From Agapanthus africanus (Eukaryota > Streptophyta > Magnoliopsida > Asparagales > Amaryllidaceae): 64,000 bases of DNA. Position 1 is the stretch's first letter. Each line of letters begins with the position of its first letter. The notes beneath the pieces are model-generated. The model saw only the letters and a program-made list of their open reading frames with translations, searched no databases and was not told where the DNA came from. The translations under genes and the position numbers were made by a program. Positions 45,754 to 55,699 of this stretch are shown one piece after another. Where the stretch lies: positions 593,906,410 to 593,970,409 of the forward strand of contig CM057344.1 in assembly GCA_030015575.1 (NCBI GenBank). Reading direction: 5' to 3'.

Positions 45754-46087
45754 TTTTCCTCTTTCCACTCCACACTTCGTATGTCGTGTTCGCGAACCAA
45801 ACACGGCTCGCTAATGGTTGCCCTTGGGTTTGAAGGTTCTAAGATATGGCGTTTTGCTTATTGCAGAAGGCAAAGAATCAATGGTTTCCACTTGTGCGAA
45901 ATGCTCCAACTGCAACTGCAACCGGCGCTCTGCCTCGCTAGGAGGTATAGCCTACGGACCCCAAGCTGCTTCGCTATTCACAATGCCCGTGGAACAGATC
46001 ACTCGAGCCACCACAGGGTTGTTTTTCGGGACCATGCTCCCGCCAACGAACTTCACCGCTCCTGTGCTGACACCGGAAGCTCCCTAG
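45754..46087 (+). other. Leader of element C before gag
   Basis: This is the internal leader between the primer-binding site and the gag-like frame. Short overlapping open frames occur but show no recognisable domain. I do not call a gene here. Confidence 0.5.
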
Positions 46088-46780
46088 AAGTCGATCTTTG
46101 ATCGGCTTACATCTACCGCGGCCCCTCTCAACGGGTCGCCCAACGCCAGCACCTCGGTCTTCTCCAGACTGGGCCAGAGCTCCCGTGGACCTGCAATGGG
46201 GCCTGCAATCCCAGAGAAGGCTGCTCCTAAGAAAATAACCAATCCTGCTCCTGAAGTCGTCAAGGTGGCCTCTCCTTCCAAAAAGTCAGTCTTTACAAGA
46301 CTGACTGTTCCAGCTCCCGCTCCTGCTACCCAAAGGACATCGGTCTTTAACAGGCTGACACCAGCAACGACCCCCCACCTACACAGGAGGCAAGACGAGG
46401 CTATCGCCATCACCGAGTCGATGCCATCAGCACGACACGCTCGACGTCGTTACTGGCGCCGAGTGAGGAAGGCCGGGGGCAACTCCCCTTCTGGGCTAAC
46501 ACCTCCAGCCCCGATGGCAGAAGTTAATACTGCTGTTCCAACTGGGAACAGCTTTGAGATGCTAAATAAGGTGCGTAGGAATTCTCCTACCGCGGTGCTA
46601 AAGAGGTCTCCCCCTCCGCTGAAAGAGGCTGTAGAAGTAAAGCCAGCACAGCCCCAATCTCCTCAACGGTTGTCCTCCCGAATCTATAAAGTCTGGCGGC
46701 AGACCCGAGACTCAATAATCGATCCAAATTTCTCCCGCCAACACAAGAAGCTGAAAATCCAACAGGAAGTCAGTCACTAG
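46088..46780 (+). CDS. gag: N-terminal gag-like region with repeated SVFxRL motif
   Basis: This open stretch encodes a proline-, serine- and alanine-rich basic polypeptide with no membrane segment. Four copies of a short motif, S-[VI]-F-x-R-L, are spaced along it: SIFDRL (46091), SVFSRL (46154), SVFTRL (46286) and SVFNRL (near 46340). Motifs of the SVFxRL kind are typical of Tat gag N-termini; their role is unknown and could be self-assembly or protein binding. The first methionine is at 46196, but the frame is open and similar in style upstream. The end is basic and rich in arginine. It is followed closely by the main gag frame. Confidence 0.6.
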   Translation, partial: KSIFDRLTSTAAPLNGSPNASTSVFSRLGQSSRGPAMGPAIPEKAAPKKITNPAPEVVKVASPSKKSVFTRLTVPAPAPATQRTSVFNRLTPATTPHLHRRQDEAIAITESMPSARHARRRYWRRVRKAGGNSPSGLTPPAPMAEVNTAVPTGNSFEMLNKVRRNSPTAVLKRSPPPLKEAVEVKPAQPQSPQRLSSRIYKVWRQTRDSIIDPNFSRQHKKLKIQQEVSH

Positions 46781-46804
46781 GCTAAGCCACGAAAAGCTGT
46801 CTGG

Positions 46805-48853
46805 GTGCCCACCTCAACGGCCCCCTCGACTTCCACTGCTCATAAAAAGAGGAAGACGGAAAAGATCCCCAGGCTTATAACGAGAGCTAAAAGCGCTGAG
46901 CCCAGACGCCCTAAGGCTGGGGGCAAAATGGTCCACACTATATACATGGCGTCGGGGAAGGAAGACAGCCGTGCGTCTACAGGTCATAGACCGCTTACAC
47001 GGTCGGTAACCAAAGCTCAGGAGCAACAGCAGAAGCTCCAGGAAATGACGATCGCAATGGCCGCGCTTACTGGGCCAAAAGAAAGCCCCGAGGCATCCTC
47101 GGATCAGCAGCAAGAACAGGAAACCGACGCTGAGTTCCTTCGGAGGATATTGGAAAAGAAAGATAAAGAGGCTGCAGAACAAGCGGCCAATATAAAGCAA
47201 ATAGCCCACTTATTTCAAGACATGGTTGGGATGATGATTCAACAAGATCCTCCCGCTGAAGATTCCCCGACCGTCCTCGAAGATGATAGAGGAGAAACGT
47301 CGAGTCCACCACCGGCTCTTTCAACGACCAAGGAGGAGACAATCTCCAAGGCTGACTTGAACGACTATATAGCCCAGCAGATCCGGGTTCATCATGCGAC
47401 TGAGGCAGCTGGTCAAGTCGTAAAAACGGGGCGACCATATCCAAGTTGGTACGACCAAATCAAATATCTGCCGGGTTATACAATACCGAAATTCCATGTG
47501 TATAAGGGGACTGGCAATCCCCACCAACATGTTGCCCAGTTCAGGGCCCTTTGCGGTAACACCGGCGGTGATGATAAACTGTTGCTTCGCCAGTTCGTGG
47601 GCAGCTTATCAGAAACAGCGTTTGAATGGTATTCGGAACTCCCGAACGATTCCATCAAGACGTTCGCCGAAATGGAATTGCTATTCACTCAGCGATTCGC
47701 AAGCGCTAGCGAACGCACTCCGATAACGGCATTGATTAATGCCAGGGTGAAACCAGGCGAAACGTGGGTCCAGTATGCTATACGCTGGCGAAATTTGTGG
47801 TCAAAATGCGAGCAGCGCATTGAGGAAGCGCCCGCGGTGGGCATGTTCGTGGGAACCCTAGACCCTCATGCAACTATCTCCCAGTTCATGATGTTCTTTA
47901 AGCCAACCACGTTCCAGGCTTTGATCGACAAGTTGGCCCAGATGGACCAGATGGGTCACAGACCATCTCCCCCGAAGCCAGAACCCCGGAATGACAAGGG
48001 TAAAGGGAAGGCAACCTTCGTCGCGAATGCTCAGCAGCAACCCAGTGCCTCAAAGCTGGCGGATCAGTTGGAAGAAAGACGGCGGTATTATAATGAGAAG
48101 ATGAAGTGTCCCTACTCGTTCCCGCGGGACAAGACGAAACGGTTATTCAAGCTGGAGGTACGCAACAGGTTTATAAACTTGCCAAACCCAAGGCGACCGC
48201 CACAACCCACTGAGGCGAATAACCCCAATTACTACCCTTACCATCAAACGGTAAGCCATCCGATTGAGGATTGCTTCGTCTTCAAAGGATGGATTGAAGA
48301 TCAATACCTCCAGGGAAAGTTTGCACTGTCCGAAAAGTGGAAGGTGAACCCGCCACAGCCGCATACTCCCAAGAAAGAAAATACACCGGGGGAAACCTGT
48401 TCCTTTATTGAAGAAGCTCCATGGGAGGTCGTGCTATCAGCCAAAACCAAAAGGATGCTGAATGATCTTCATGCGTCCCCGGCGGTCGAATGGAAGAACC
48501 CGCTTGAACCTCAAATTATCGAAGGGATGCTGAAGCCGCGTCCAACTACAAGAATCGGTGGTGATGGCCCAAGTACTCACACCCAACCGTCAAAATCTTC
48601 GAAGAGAAAGAAGAAGTCCGAGAAGCCCGTGAAGCCTGGAGACAAGCACACGGATTTGCAGAAACAGATTGACGCGCTGGAAGAGTACAATCAAAAGGCG
48701 CGAACTCCCGTCACACTGCAAGAGTTCCTCAACCACGTCTTTCAGGGGGAAGATGATGGAGAGAGCTCGTCAGATGAATCCGAGGGATATGTGGCGAGTT
48801 GTCATGTGATTTCCCACTCGAAGATGAGAAAACTCCTGGCACTGAGAAACTGA
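46805..48853 (+). CDS. gag: Gag capsid polyprotein of element C (682 aa)
   Basis: This frame encodes the structural protein that forms virus-like particles in the cytoplasm. Residues 1-130 are basic to acidic, low-complexity and partly coiled (EEQQQKLQE-like runs, about 70-125). The capsid core of the plant gag family lies at residues 210-385 with PSWYDQIKYLPGYTIPKF, AFEWYSELP, FAEMELLFTQRF and VQYAIRWRNLWSKC. A zinc-knuckle-like unit with YHQTVSHPIEDC lies near residue 475, followed by a second linker. The C-terminus is acidic (GEDDGESSSDES). The length is large for gag, as usual in Tat. It overlaps the next frame by 55 bases. Confidence 0.88.
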   Translation: MPTSTAPSTSTAHKKRKTEKIPRLITRAKSAEPRRPKAGGKMVHTIYMASGKEDSRASTGHRPLTRSVTKAQEQQQKLQEMTIAMAALTGPKESPEASSDQQQEQETDAEFLRRILEKKDKEAAEQAANIKQIAHLFQDMVGMMIQQDPPAEDSPTVLEDDRGETSSPPPALSTTKEETISKADLNDYIAQQIRVHHATEAAGQVVKTGRPYPSWYDQIKYLPGYTIPKFHVYKGTGNPHQHVAQFRALCGNTGGDDKLLLRQFVGSLSETAFEWYSELPNDSIKTFAEMELLFTQRFASASERTPITALINARVKPGETWVQYAIRWRNLWSKCEQRIEEAPAVGMFVGTLDPHATISQFMMFFKPTTFQALIDKLAQMDQMGHRPSPPKPEPRNDKGKGKATFVANAQQQPSASKLADQLEERRRYYNEKMKCPYSFPRDKTKRLFKLEVRNRFINLPNPRRPPQPTEANNPNYYPYHQTVSHPIEDCFVFKGWIEDQYLQGKFALSEKWKVNPPQPHTPKKENTPGETCSFIEEAPWEVVLSAKTKRMLNDLHASPAVEWKNPLEPQIIEGMLKPRPTTRIGGDGPSTHTQPSKSSKRKKKSEKPVKPGDKHTDLQKQIDALEEYNQKARTPVTLQEFLNHVFQGEDDGESSSDESEGYVASCHVISHSKMRKLLALRN

Positions 48854-50625
48854 GGGCACCGCCTGAGCCAGAACTTATATGGCCAACAGATGAAATGATC
48901 GACGCCTTTCTAGACGAGATTCGGTTGAAAAGCAAAGCCGATCGGGAGCGTGAGATAGCCGCATCGGAAGGAGCCATACGCAAGCGACCAAACGAAAGAG
49001 TCGAAGCACTCCCGCCACATCAAAAGATATCCGATGCGAATAAAAACGTATTCAAGACGAGGAAAAGGTTCGCCAAAGCCATGTCGATGGGGATGAAGCT
49101 ACCACCCTCGGAAGAGAACACGTTCGATAGGGCGGAGAGACACCCTAATTATTGCTCATATCATCAGAAAATTTCACACCCTACGGAGGAGTGCGACGCT
49201 TTCAGGATATGGTGGCAGGGATATGTTGCTCACCGGCAACATTTTAAGCGTATGAAACGCAGAACTCGTCGGGAGCAGGGAAGTACTACCGACAGGCACA
49301 AAAGAACTACCGGCAACTGTTACATGGTCGACGCCGGAGGATCGCAAGTTCTCACCTTTGGGAGCGACTCTGATGAAGAAATGCCTCTGGGCCCTCTCTT
49401 TAAAGAATCCTTTTTAGGGAAAGAAGAAGAACCAGAGGCCTGCGAAAACATTCAGCTGCGCAATCGCACGCTCCCGGAAAAGAATCTTGGGCCCGCGAAT
49501 AGAAAAGATAAGGGTAAGGAAGAGGTCACTAGGGATATCGCCTTAGATGACCAAGTCATGAAAGAGTTGACTGCCAAGGACCCTCCTAGGAAGGGTAAGG
49601 TGGACTACAACATTCTAGCGCACCTAAGGAAGCTACCTTCTCAGCTCAGAATTCTCGATGCCCTCATATTATCAAAAGAAGCGCGAGATTCATTAATCAA
49701 GGCGTTACAAGAACCCGAGCAGTTCCAAGCTTTCCTGGCTGAAGAAAAGATGAAGGATGAATTGGAGGAAGTGCACACGGCCGATGTCACTTTTGGTGAC
49801 GAAGATCTTCTCCTCGGGACGTGCGACCACAACCGTCCCCTATACGTTTCCGGATATTGCCACGATATTAAGATAGGCAAGATCCTCGTGGATAATGGAT
49901 CCTCCGTCAATCTCCTTAATGTTCGGGTGTTGAAGGAAATCTGCATGAGCATGCAGCACCTCGCTCGTGACAAAATTACCATCTCCGGTTTCGACTCCCA
50001 GTCGTCGCGGACTCTCGGATCTGTGATATTAACACTACGCTTCGGGCTGCTTGTCACGGACATCAAGTTTCACGTCATTGATGCCAAGACCTGCTACAAC
50101 GCCTTGCTCGGTCGCCCTTGGTTACACGAGTACAACATCATCCCTTCTACACAGCATCAATGTATGAAGTACTTTAAGGATGGTTTCGAGTATACCGTAA
50201 CAGGTGAGCTGAACCCATTTTCCGTGAACGAAGTCCGCAAGTACGAAGATGCAAAGTACTTTTTGCCAGATTTCGAGGATACAGAAAGGTGTCGCAAGCC
50301 GGAGGACAAAGCCGCCGCCGCCATCCCTGTTTTCGGGAGCGATACCGAAGAAGAAGAAGAAGAGATAGTTTACGCTGGTCCGTCCCGACGCAACAACCCG
50401 GGACCGTCCTCCCCTATGTTGATCTTCGGAAGTGACTCGGAAGATGAGGTTAATGCCGTGTTCTCCAGTCGGCCGTCAATACAAGCATCCCCTGGCGATG
50501 ATCAAAATTTGCAAATCACCATGGTGCCGCGGGAACACTACAAGGATCTCGACACACTTCAAGCTTACAATGTGCAGGACCTGCAGACGTTTTACGTCCC
50601 CCTAGGCGAAAGGGTGAGAAGGTGA
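48799..50625 (+). CDS. pol: Pre-protease and aspartic protease frame of element C (608 aa)
   Basis: The C-terminal third holds the retroviral-type aspartic protease: VSGYCHDIKIGKILVDNGSS with the catalytic Asp at about residue 364, then NLLNVRVL, ISGFDSQSSRTLGSV, FHVIDAKTCYNALLGRPWLH (about 430-445) and HQCMKY. The protease processes gag and pol in the particle. The N-terminal part has a zinc-knuckle-like unit CSYHQKISHPTEEC (about 118-131; spacing CX2HX4HX4C). Three acidic repeats read TFGSDSDEE, VFGSDTEEE and IFGSDSEDE, near residues 187, 511 and 543. Their role is unknown. The frame overlaps gag, which suggests the family's usual read-through or shift between gag and pol. Confidence 0.85.
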   Translation: MSCDFPLEDEKTPGTEKLRAPPEPELIWPTDEMIDAFLDEIRLKSKADREREIAASEGAIRKRPNERVEALPPHQKISDANKNVFKTRKRFAKAMSMGMKLPPSEENTFDRAERHPNYCSYHQKISHPTEECDAFRIWWQGYVAHRQHFKRMKRRTRREQGSTTDRHKRTTGNCYMVDAGGSQVLTFGSDSDEEMPLGPLFKESFLGKEEEPEACENIQLRNRTLPEKNLGPANRKDKGKEEVTRDIALDDQVMKELTAKDPPRKGKVDYNILAHLRKLPSQLRILDALILSKEARDSLIKALQEPEQFQAFLAEEKMKDELEEVHTADVTFGDEDLLLGTCDHNRPLYVSGYCHDIKIGKILVDNGSSVNLLNVRVLKEICMSMQHLARDKITISGFDSQSSRTLGSVILTLRFGLLVTDIKFHVIDAKTCYNALLGRPWLHEYNIIPSTQHQCMKYFKDGFEYTVTGELNPFSVNEVRKYEDAKYFLPDFEDTERCRKPEDKAAAAIPVFGSDTEEEEEEIVYAGPSRRNNPGPSSPMLIFGSDSEDEVNAVFSSRPSIQASPGDDQNLQITMVPREHYKDLDTLQAYNVQDLQTFYVPLGERVRR

Positions 50626-51365
50626 TCCTATTCTATCGGTCCTCGGAAACGAGAGTAGAGAAAGAGATCTGGCATGGCGCGGATTCTACACTCGACAGGC
50701 TCCAACCCATCCGTTTGCCCAGATATTACACAAACGGACTAAAAAGGTTATTGAAGCGCCAAGGGGTACCCTTAAAACAGACTGTTCGACAAGCTCGATT
50801 CTACAACAGGATTTGGGATGTCCCTGGAACTTAGCGCAAATTGCCCAACGGGAGAATGGAAATGCTCGGGCTTGGATATGCGAGATCCGGGGAACGAGGA
50901 CGAGTCCACGGTAGCTACGTCATATATAACTTCGATGAGGAAGAGGACGCCCTATCGAGAGATGCTAACCCCTTGTCAAAACTGGATCCCGCGAGCGAAG
51001 TGCCGAGTCCGTCGTTTGAAGAACGAATGGACAAGCTTATCAGGAAAGAGGGTCAAAAAGCTCGGGAAGACCACAACCACGAGATGGCTATCTACGAGAG
51101 GGCCAGGATGCAACGTCTGTTTCAACAGACTGCAAAAGACGAAGATGCTCCTCCCTGTCAACCCGTTGTGCAAAAGGCCCGACGCAGAGGCAGAAGTAAG
51201 TCAAGAAGCGGAAAAAGGAGTCGACAACAACGACGCAGGATTAGAGAGTCATGTGATCGGGCATTGCGCGGTCCGGATTTGTCCCTCATGAAGAAGATGA
51301 GTCGAGCGTATTCCTTCCCTTGAGACAAGACAAAGAAGTTACTCGAGCTCGCTATAAAATATCAA
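50626..51365 (+). CDS. pol: Basic linker region between protease and RT of element C
   Basis: This stretch joins the protease and RT frames. In one frame (50841-51323) it encodes an acidic segment (NFDEEEDALSRD) followed by a coiled, charged segment (EERMDKLIRKEGQKARED) and a strongly basic tail (KARRRGRSKSRSGKRSRQQ). A basic tail of this kind suits nucleic-acid binding or nuclear import, but that is inference. No enzyme domain is recognised. Coding capacity is interrupted here, and this copy is treated as a fossil. Confidence 0.5.
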
Positions 51366-53402
51366 ATGATCGCACTTCCGGAGTCTAAGCACCCTGAGCA
51401 AGTTAACAAAGTTTCTCATCCGGGCTATTGCTCTTATCACCGAGCCATAGGACACCCCCTCGAAGACTATTTTACCTTCAAGAACTGGGTCGAAGACCAG
51501 TACCAGCGGGGCAGATTTGCTTTATCCAACAGCTGGAGGGTAACGCCGCCACAAAAGCACGAACTCAAAGCCACAAGAGCAGAACCAGATCCACATCGGT
51601 CTTGGAAGCGGATTCGCACTTGTCACATGATAACAATATTAAAAGAAGAGCCCGAGAACATGGATGACCTTCCCTGGTGCTTTGAGAACAGCAATGACGA
51701 GGTGATCTCAGAATTTCCACCAGCTCCGAAAGAACTGGAAGATGGCATACATACTACTGCAGATAACCTCAAGAAGATTGAGTTGGGATCGGCAGATGAT
51801 CCGCGACCGACATTCATTAGCGAGCTGCTATCTGAGGAAAGGGTGGCTGCGTTAAAAGACGTGCTTCTACAATATAGAGATTGCTTCGTGTGGAACTATT
51901 CCGAGATGCCAGGATTAGATCCAGAGATTGCGGTGCATAAATTAGCAATATCCCCGGATATCAAGCCAGTCAAACAGGCGCCGAGAAGGATGCGGCTCGA
52001 GCTTGAAATGAGCATTAACGCCGAAGTCAAGAAACTGATCGATTCTGGGTTTATCCAGGAGGTACAGTATCCTGACTGGGTCGCCAACATCGTCCCGGTA
52101 ATGAAGAAAAATGGGACAGTGCGCATATGTGTGGACTTCCGAGATCTCAATAAAGCCTGCCCGAAGGACGATTTCCCAGTACCGGTCACCGAACTGATGA
52201 TAGACAATACGTCCGCTCTTGAGGTTTTCTCCTTTATGGACGGTTCATCGGGGTACAATCAGATAAAGATGCATCCCGACGACCAGAAGCACACCGCTTT
52301 CCGGACTCCTTTAGGTATATTCTGCTACAAAGTTATGCCCTTCGGTTTAAAGAATGTCGGTGCTACCTATCAAAGGGCCATGACAAAGATCTTCGATGAT
52401 CTCATACATGAAATCGTCGAGTGCTATATCGACGACCTCGTAGTAAAGAGCATGTCATACGAAGAGCATTTAGAGCATCTGAGGACCGTATTTCAACGCC
52501 TTCGGCAATATAATTTGAAGATGAATCCCCTCAAATGCGCGTTCGGAGTCTCCTCGGGTAAATTCCTGGGATTCATCATCCGACACCGAGGTATCGAAAT
52601 AGATCCATCTAAGATCAAGGCGATCATGGAAATACCACCGCCGAGAACTCTCAAACAATTGCGGTCTCTCCAAGGGAAGCTCGCGTACATCCGGCGGTTT
52701 ATCGCTAACCTGTCAGGCAAGTGCCGTCCTTACAGCCACCTGATGAAGAAGGGAACCCCGTTCGTCTGGAACCAAAAATGCCAGAGCGCGCTAGATGAGA
52801 TCAAGCAGTACCTGCAGAACCCGCCGGTGTTAGCTGCTCCAGTCAAGGGAAAGCCCCTTATTCTTTATACAACAGCGCTTGAGGATTCCTTAGGCGCATT
52901 ATGGGCACAGGAAAACGACCAAGGGAAGGAGAGAGCGTTCTACTATTTAAGCCGAGTTCTTCTGGGGGCAGAAAGCAATTACTCCCCTATCGAAAAACAT
53001 TGCCTGGCGTTAATCTTTGCGATAACAAAACTCCGGCACTATGCATTGGCACATGAAGTCCATCTTATATCAAAGGTGGACCCCCTAAAATATCTAATGT
53101 CAAAGGCCATATTGACAGGGAGACTCGCTAAATGGGCCCTGCTCTTGATGGAGTTTTCAATAACCTATCAGCCTCTTAAGGCAGTGAAAGGCCAAGCCAT
53201 CACCGACTTTCTTGCTGAGCATCCAGTACCTGCCGGTTCTCCTCTAAATTACGATTTGCCGGACGAACATGCGTTTGATGCAATCGACGGTGGTGATACC
53301 CGATGGGAGCTTTATTTCCATGGATCATCTTCCGTGAAGAAGCGCAAACAAAGCACCCCTATAATCAAGTCGGGGGTAGGCCTTATCTTCGTGACTCCAT
53401 AA
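51366..53402 (+). CDS. pol: Reverse transcriptase and gypsy-type RNase H of element C (678 aa)
   Basis: The N-terminus has a third zinc-knuckle-like unit (CSYHRAIGHPLED). RT starts near residue 150 and has NIVPVMKKNGTVRICVDFRD, FSFMDGSSGYNQIKMHP, YKVMPFGLKN and the catalytic YIDD (bases 52425-52436, residues 354-357). The thumb and connection have GKFLGFIIRHRGIEIDPSKI and LQGKLAYIRRFI. The gypsy RNase H follows at about residues 490-630, with FYYLSRVLLGAESNYSPIEK and a FLAEHP end. RT and RNase H copy genomic RNA to DNA. The domain order is normal, and the RT looks whole in this frame. Confidence 0.93.
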   Translation: MIALPESKHPEQVNKVSHPGYCSYHRAIGHPLEDYFTFKNWVEDQYQRGRFALSNSWRVTPPQKHELKATRAEPDPHRSWKRIRTCHMITILKEEPENMDDLPWCFENSNDEVISEFPPAPKELEDGIHTTADNLKKIELGSADDPRPTFISELLSEERVAALKDVLLQYRDCFVWNYSEMPGLDPEIAVHKLAISPDIKPVKQAPRRMRLELEMSINAEVKKLIDSGFIQEVQYPDWVANIVPVMKKNGTVRICVDFRDLNKACPKDDFPVPVTELMIDNTSALEVFSFMDGSSGYNQIKMHPDDQKHTAFRTPLGIFCYKVMPFGLKNVGATYQRAMTKIFDDLIHEIVECYIDDLVVKSMSYEEHLEHLRTVFQRLRQYNLKMNPLKCAFGVSSGKFLGFIIRHRGIEIDPSKIKAIMEIPPPRTLKQLRSLQGKLAYIRRFIANLSGKCRPYSHLMKKGTPFVWNQKCQSALDEIKQYLQNPPVLAAPVKGKPLILYTTALEDSLGALWAQENDQGKERAFYYLSRVLLGAESNYSPIEKHCLALIFAITKLRHYALAHEVHLISKVDPLKYLMSKAILTGRLAKWALLLMEFSITYQPLKAVKGQAITDFLAEHPVPAGSPLNYDLPDEHAFDAIDGGDTRWELYFHGSSSVKKRKQSTPIIKSGVGLIFVTP

Positions 53403-55108
53403 GGAGGGATATGCGCTTCGCTTTCTCCTTAACGGAGCCGAGGACGAATAACGAAGCTGAATACGAAGCTTTGATAGCAGGCCTCGAGATCGCCATTGAC
53501 ATGGAAATTGAAAACCTCCTCATATACGGGGATTCTCAACTGGTCGTTAGTCAAGTAAACGGCAACTACCAAACATGCAAACCGGAGTTGGTAAAGTACG
53601 GTGAAAAGGTGCAACAACTGTTGACCCAAATTCCCTCCTACACTTTGGAAAGCATACCACGCGCGGAAAATAGCAAAGCGGACGCGTTAGCTAAGCTCGC
53701 TAAAGAACTAGCTGACGAGAACCTCGATGACGTCAGAATCGTGGTACAAAGCCGTCGAGTGCTCGCCCCAGCAGAAATATCTCCGGAATCATCCGAAGAA
53801 AAGGGAGCGACTGAGCAGACGACCCTACAAATAAAAGACCGTGAGAAGGCCGAAGACTGGAAGGAAGTCTTCATAGACCACTTTAAGTCCCACCGAATGC
53901 CTGAAGAAGCGTCCTCAAGACATCAGCTCATGAAACGAGATTTATCTTTCGCTTTCGTCAACGATACTCTATACAAGAGATCGTTTGATTCTCTATGGCT
54001 GAGATGCTTAAGACCTGACGAAGCAGAAAGAGTCGTTCAGGAAGTTCATGACGGAATCTGTGGTTCTCATCGAGCAGGCCCGAAGATGAAGTTAAAAATT
54101 AAACGGATGGGTTACTACTGGCCCACGATGATCCAGGACTGCCTCGAATATGCGAAGCAATGCCACTCATGCCAAATCCATGGGGATTTCATCCACCAGC
54201 ATCCGAATCCACTACATCCAACGGTGGCTAGCTGGCCATTCGAAATGTGGGGAACTGACATAGTCGGCCCCATCAAACCGGCATCGTCCAGGGGACATCG
54301 TTTCATCTTGGCGACGACTGATTACTTCTCCAAATGGGCAGAAGCAGTACCGTTGAGGGAAGTGAAGACGGAGAATATCCTCCACTTTTTCAAGACGCAC
54401 GTCATTTATCGGTTTGGAACGCCAAGACGGATCATCTTTGATAACGAGCCAGCCTACAGAAGCCACAAGATCAGCCGCTTCGCGCAACAACACAATATAG
54501 ACTGGAGATATTCCTCAGTTTATAATCCCCGGGATAACGGTCTAACTGAGGCCTTCAACAAGACCTTGACAAAGATCATGAAGAAGACGGTGTTCCGAAA
54601 TAAGAAAGACTGGCATGAGAGACTGCAAGAAGCTCTTTGGGCGTATCGAACTACGTTCAAGACGGCCACGAGCGCGACGCCATACGCATTGGTATTCGGT
54701 ACGGAAGCAGTACTCCCCCTCGAGATAGAGCTACCTTCTCTACGAATGGCAGTCCAACACGAGTTGACAAACGAAGAAAATGCTCACCTTCGGCTTGAGG
54801 AGCTTGACGCCCTTGATGAAACCCGGCTCATAGCGCAACAAAATCTGGAGGCTTACAAAACGAAAATGACGCGCTCGTATGAAAGATCGACCAGGCCGAG
54901 GACATTCCGCCAAGGCGAACTCGTGTTAGTGGTCAAAAGGCCTATGATCCCCAATCGCGCCAAGCGGGGAAAGTTCGAGCCGAACTATGAAGGCCCGTAC
55001 ATCATAGACAAGGTCTACCAGGGTGGAGCCTATCTACTCATGGATATGCACGGTGAAAGGCCTTTCAGGCCAATAAACGGCCGCTTCCTAAAGAAATACT
55101 ACGCTTAA
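53303..55108 (+). CDS. pol: Second (archaeal-type) RNase H and integrase of element C (601 aa)
   Basis: The first 140 or so residues form a second RNase H with TNNEAEYEALIAGLEIA, LLIYGDSQLVVSQVNG and IPRAENSKADALAKLA. This archaeal-type RNase H, added after the gypsy one, is a hallmark of the Tat lineage. Integrase follows. The HHCC zinc part has VHDGICGSHRAGPKMKL and CHSCQ (bases about 54045-54180). The core has WGTDIVGP, DYFSKWAEAVPLRE, IIFDNEPAY and YNPRDNGLTEAFNKTL with the catalytic residues. The C-terminal domain has FEPNYEGPYIIDKVYQGG and ends FLKKYYA. The frame overlaps the preceding one by 100 bases. Integrase inserts the cDNA into host chromatin. Confidence 0.93.
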   Translation: MGALFPWIIFREEAQTKHPYNQVGGRPYLRDSIRRDMRFAFSLTEPRTNNEAEYEALIAGLEIAIDMEIENLLIYGDSQLVVSQVNGNYQTCKPELVKYGEKVQQLLTQIPSYTLESIPRAENSKADALAKLAKELADENLDDVRIVVQSRRVLAPAEISPESSEEKGATEQTTLQIKDREKAEDWKEVFIDHFKSHRMPEEASSRHQLMKRDLSFAFVNDTLYKRSFDSLWLRCLRPDEAERVVQEVHDGICGSHRAGPKMKLKIKRMGYYWPTMIQDCLEYAKQCHSCQIHGDFIHQHPNPLHPTVASWPFEMWGTDIVGPIKPASSRGHRFILATTDYFSKWAEAVPLREVKTENILHFFKTHVIYRFGTPRRIIFDNEPAYRSHKISRFAQQHNIDWRYSSVYNPRDNGLTEAFNKTLTKIMKKTVFRNKKDWHERLQEALWAYRTTFKTATSATPYALVFGTEAVLPLEIELPSLRMAVQHELTNEENAHLRLEELDALDETRLIAQQNLEAYKTKMTRSYERSTRPRTFRQGELVLVVKRPMIPNRAKRGKFEPNYEGPYIIDKVYQGGAYLLMDMHGERPFRPINGRFLKKYYA

Positions 55109-55443
55109 TGAGCCACAGCCTAGGTCAATGATAGATGACGACGACTATGTCCGCTCGCTATCTTCCTAAGCTCAAGTTCTATAAGTAGTAGCCGGCCCTC
55201 TCCATGACGGACCGGAACGTCCTTAAACTAACGACGGACCGAAACGTCCTTAAACTAACGACGGACCGAAACGTCCTTAAAATAACGTCGGACCGAGACG
55301 TCCTTAAACTAACGTCGGACCGGAACGTCCTTAAACTAATGACGGGCCGAAATGTCCTTAAAACTACTACCGCAGCATCCTTAGGCTGATGAGATGAATA
55401 AGAAAAAATTATAAAAAAAAATAATTAAAAATAATTAAAAAAA
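55109..55443 (+). repeat. 30-bp tandem repeat after integrase of C
   Basis: About six copies of a 30-bp unit, GACCGAAACGTCCTTAAACT with a short ACGACG link, fill 55204-55380. Because 30 is a multiple of three, the array stays open in one frame and gives a peptide of TDRNVLKL repeats; this is not called as a gene. The unit contains GACGTTTCGGTC-like palindrome halves. Confidence 0.85.
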
Positions 55444-55445
55444 AC

Positions 55446-55695
55446 GGTATGTCCATAAGCAAAATGGGCACGGATGAAAACCCGAAAGGGCTCCGTGAGT
55501 AAAAACAGCAGGACTACCGGTGAGTGTTCGTGAAAACCCGAAAGGGTGCGATCTCGTAAAAAAAAAGAAAAAAAATAAATAATAAAGGTATGTCCATAAG
55601 CAAAATGGGCACGGATGAAAACCCGAAAGGGCTCCGTGAGTAAAAACGGCAGGACTACCGGCGAGTGTTTGTGAAAACCCGAAAGGGCGCAACCT
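55446..55695 (+). repeat. Duplicated AACCCGAAAGGGCTCC unit in C
   Basis: Two copies of a unit of about 119 bp, each with ATGTCCATAAGCAAAATGGG and two CCCGAAAGGG palindromes, are separated by an A-rich linker. A and B have one copy each. Confidence 0.85.
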
Positions 55696-55699
55696 CGTT

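Noticed and set aside
45781-46101. Two overlapping small frames before gag
   Set aside because: They have no recognisable motif and no support from the other Tat copies, which lack this region.
47067-47530. Minus-strand frames opposite gag
   Set aside because: They are shadows of the gag frame, with no independent similarity.
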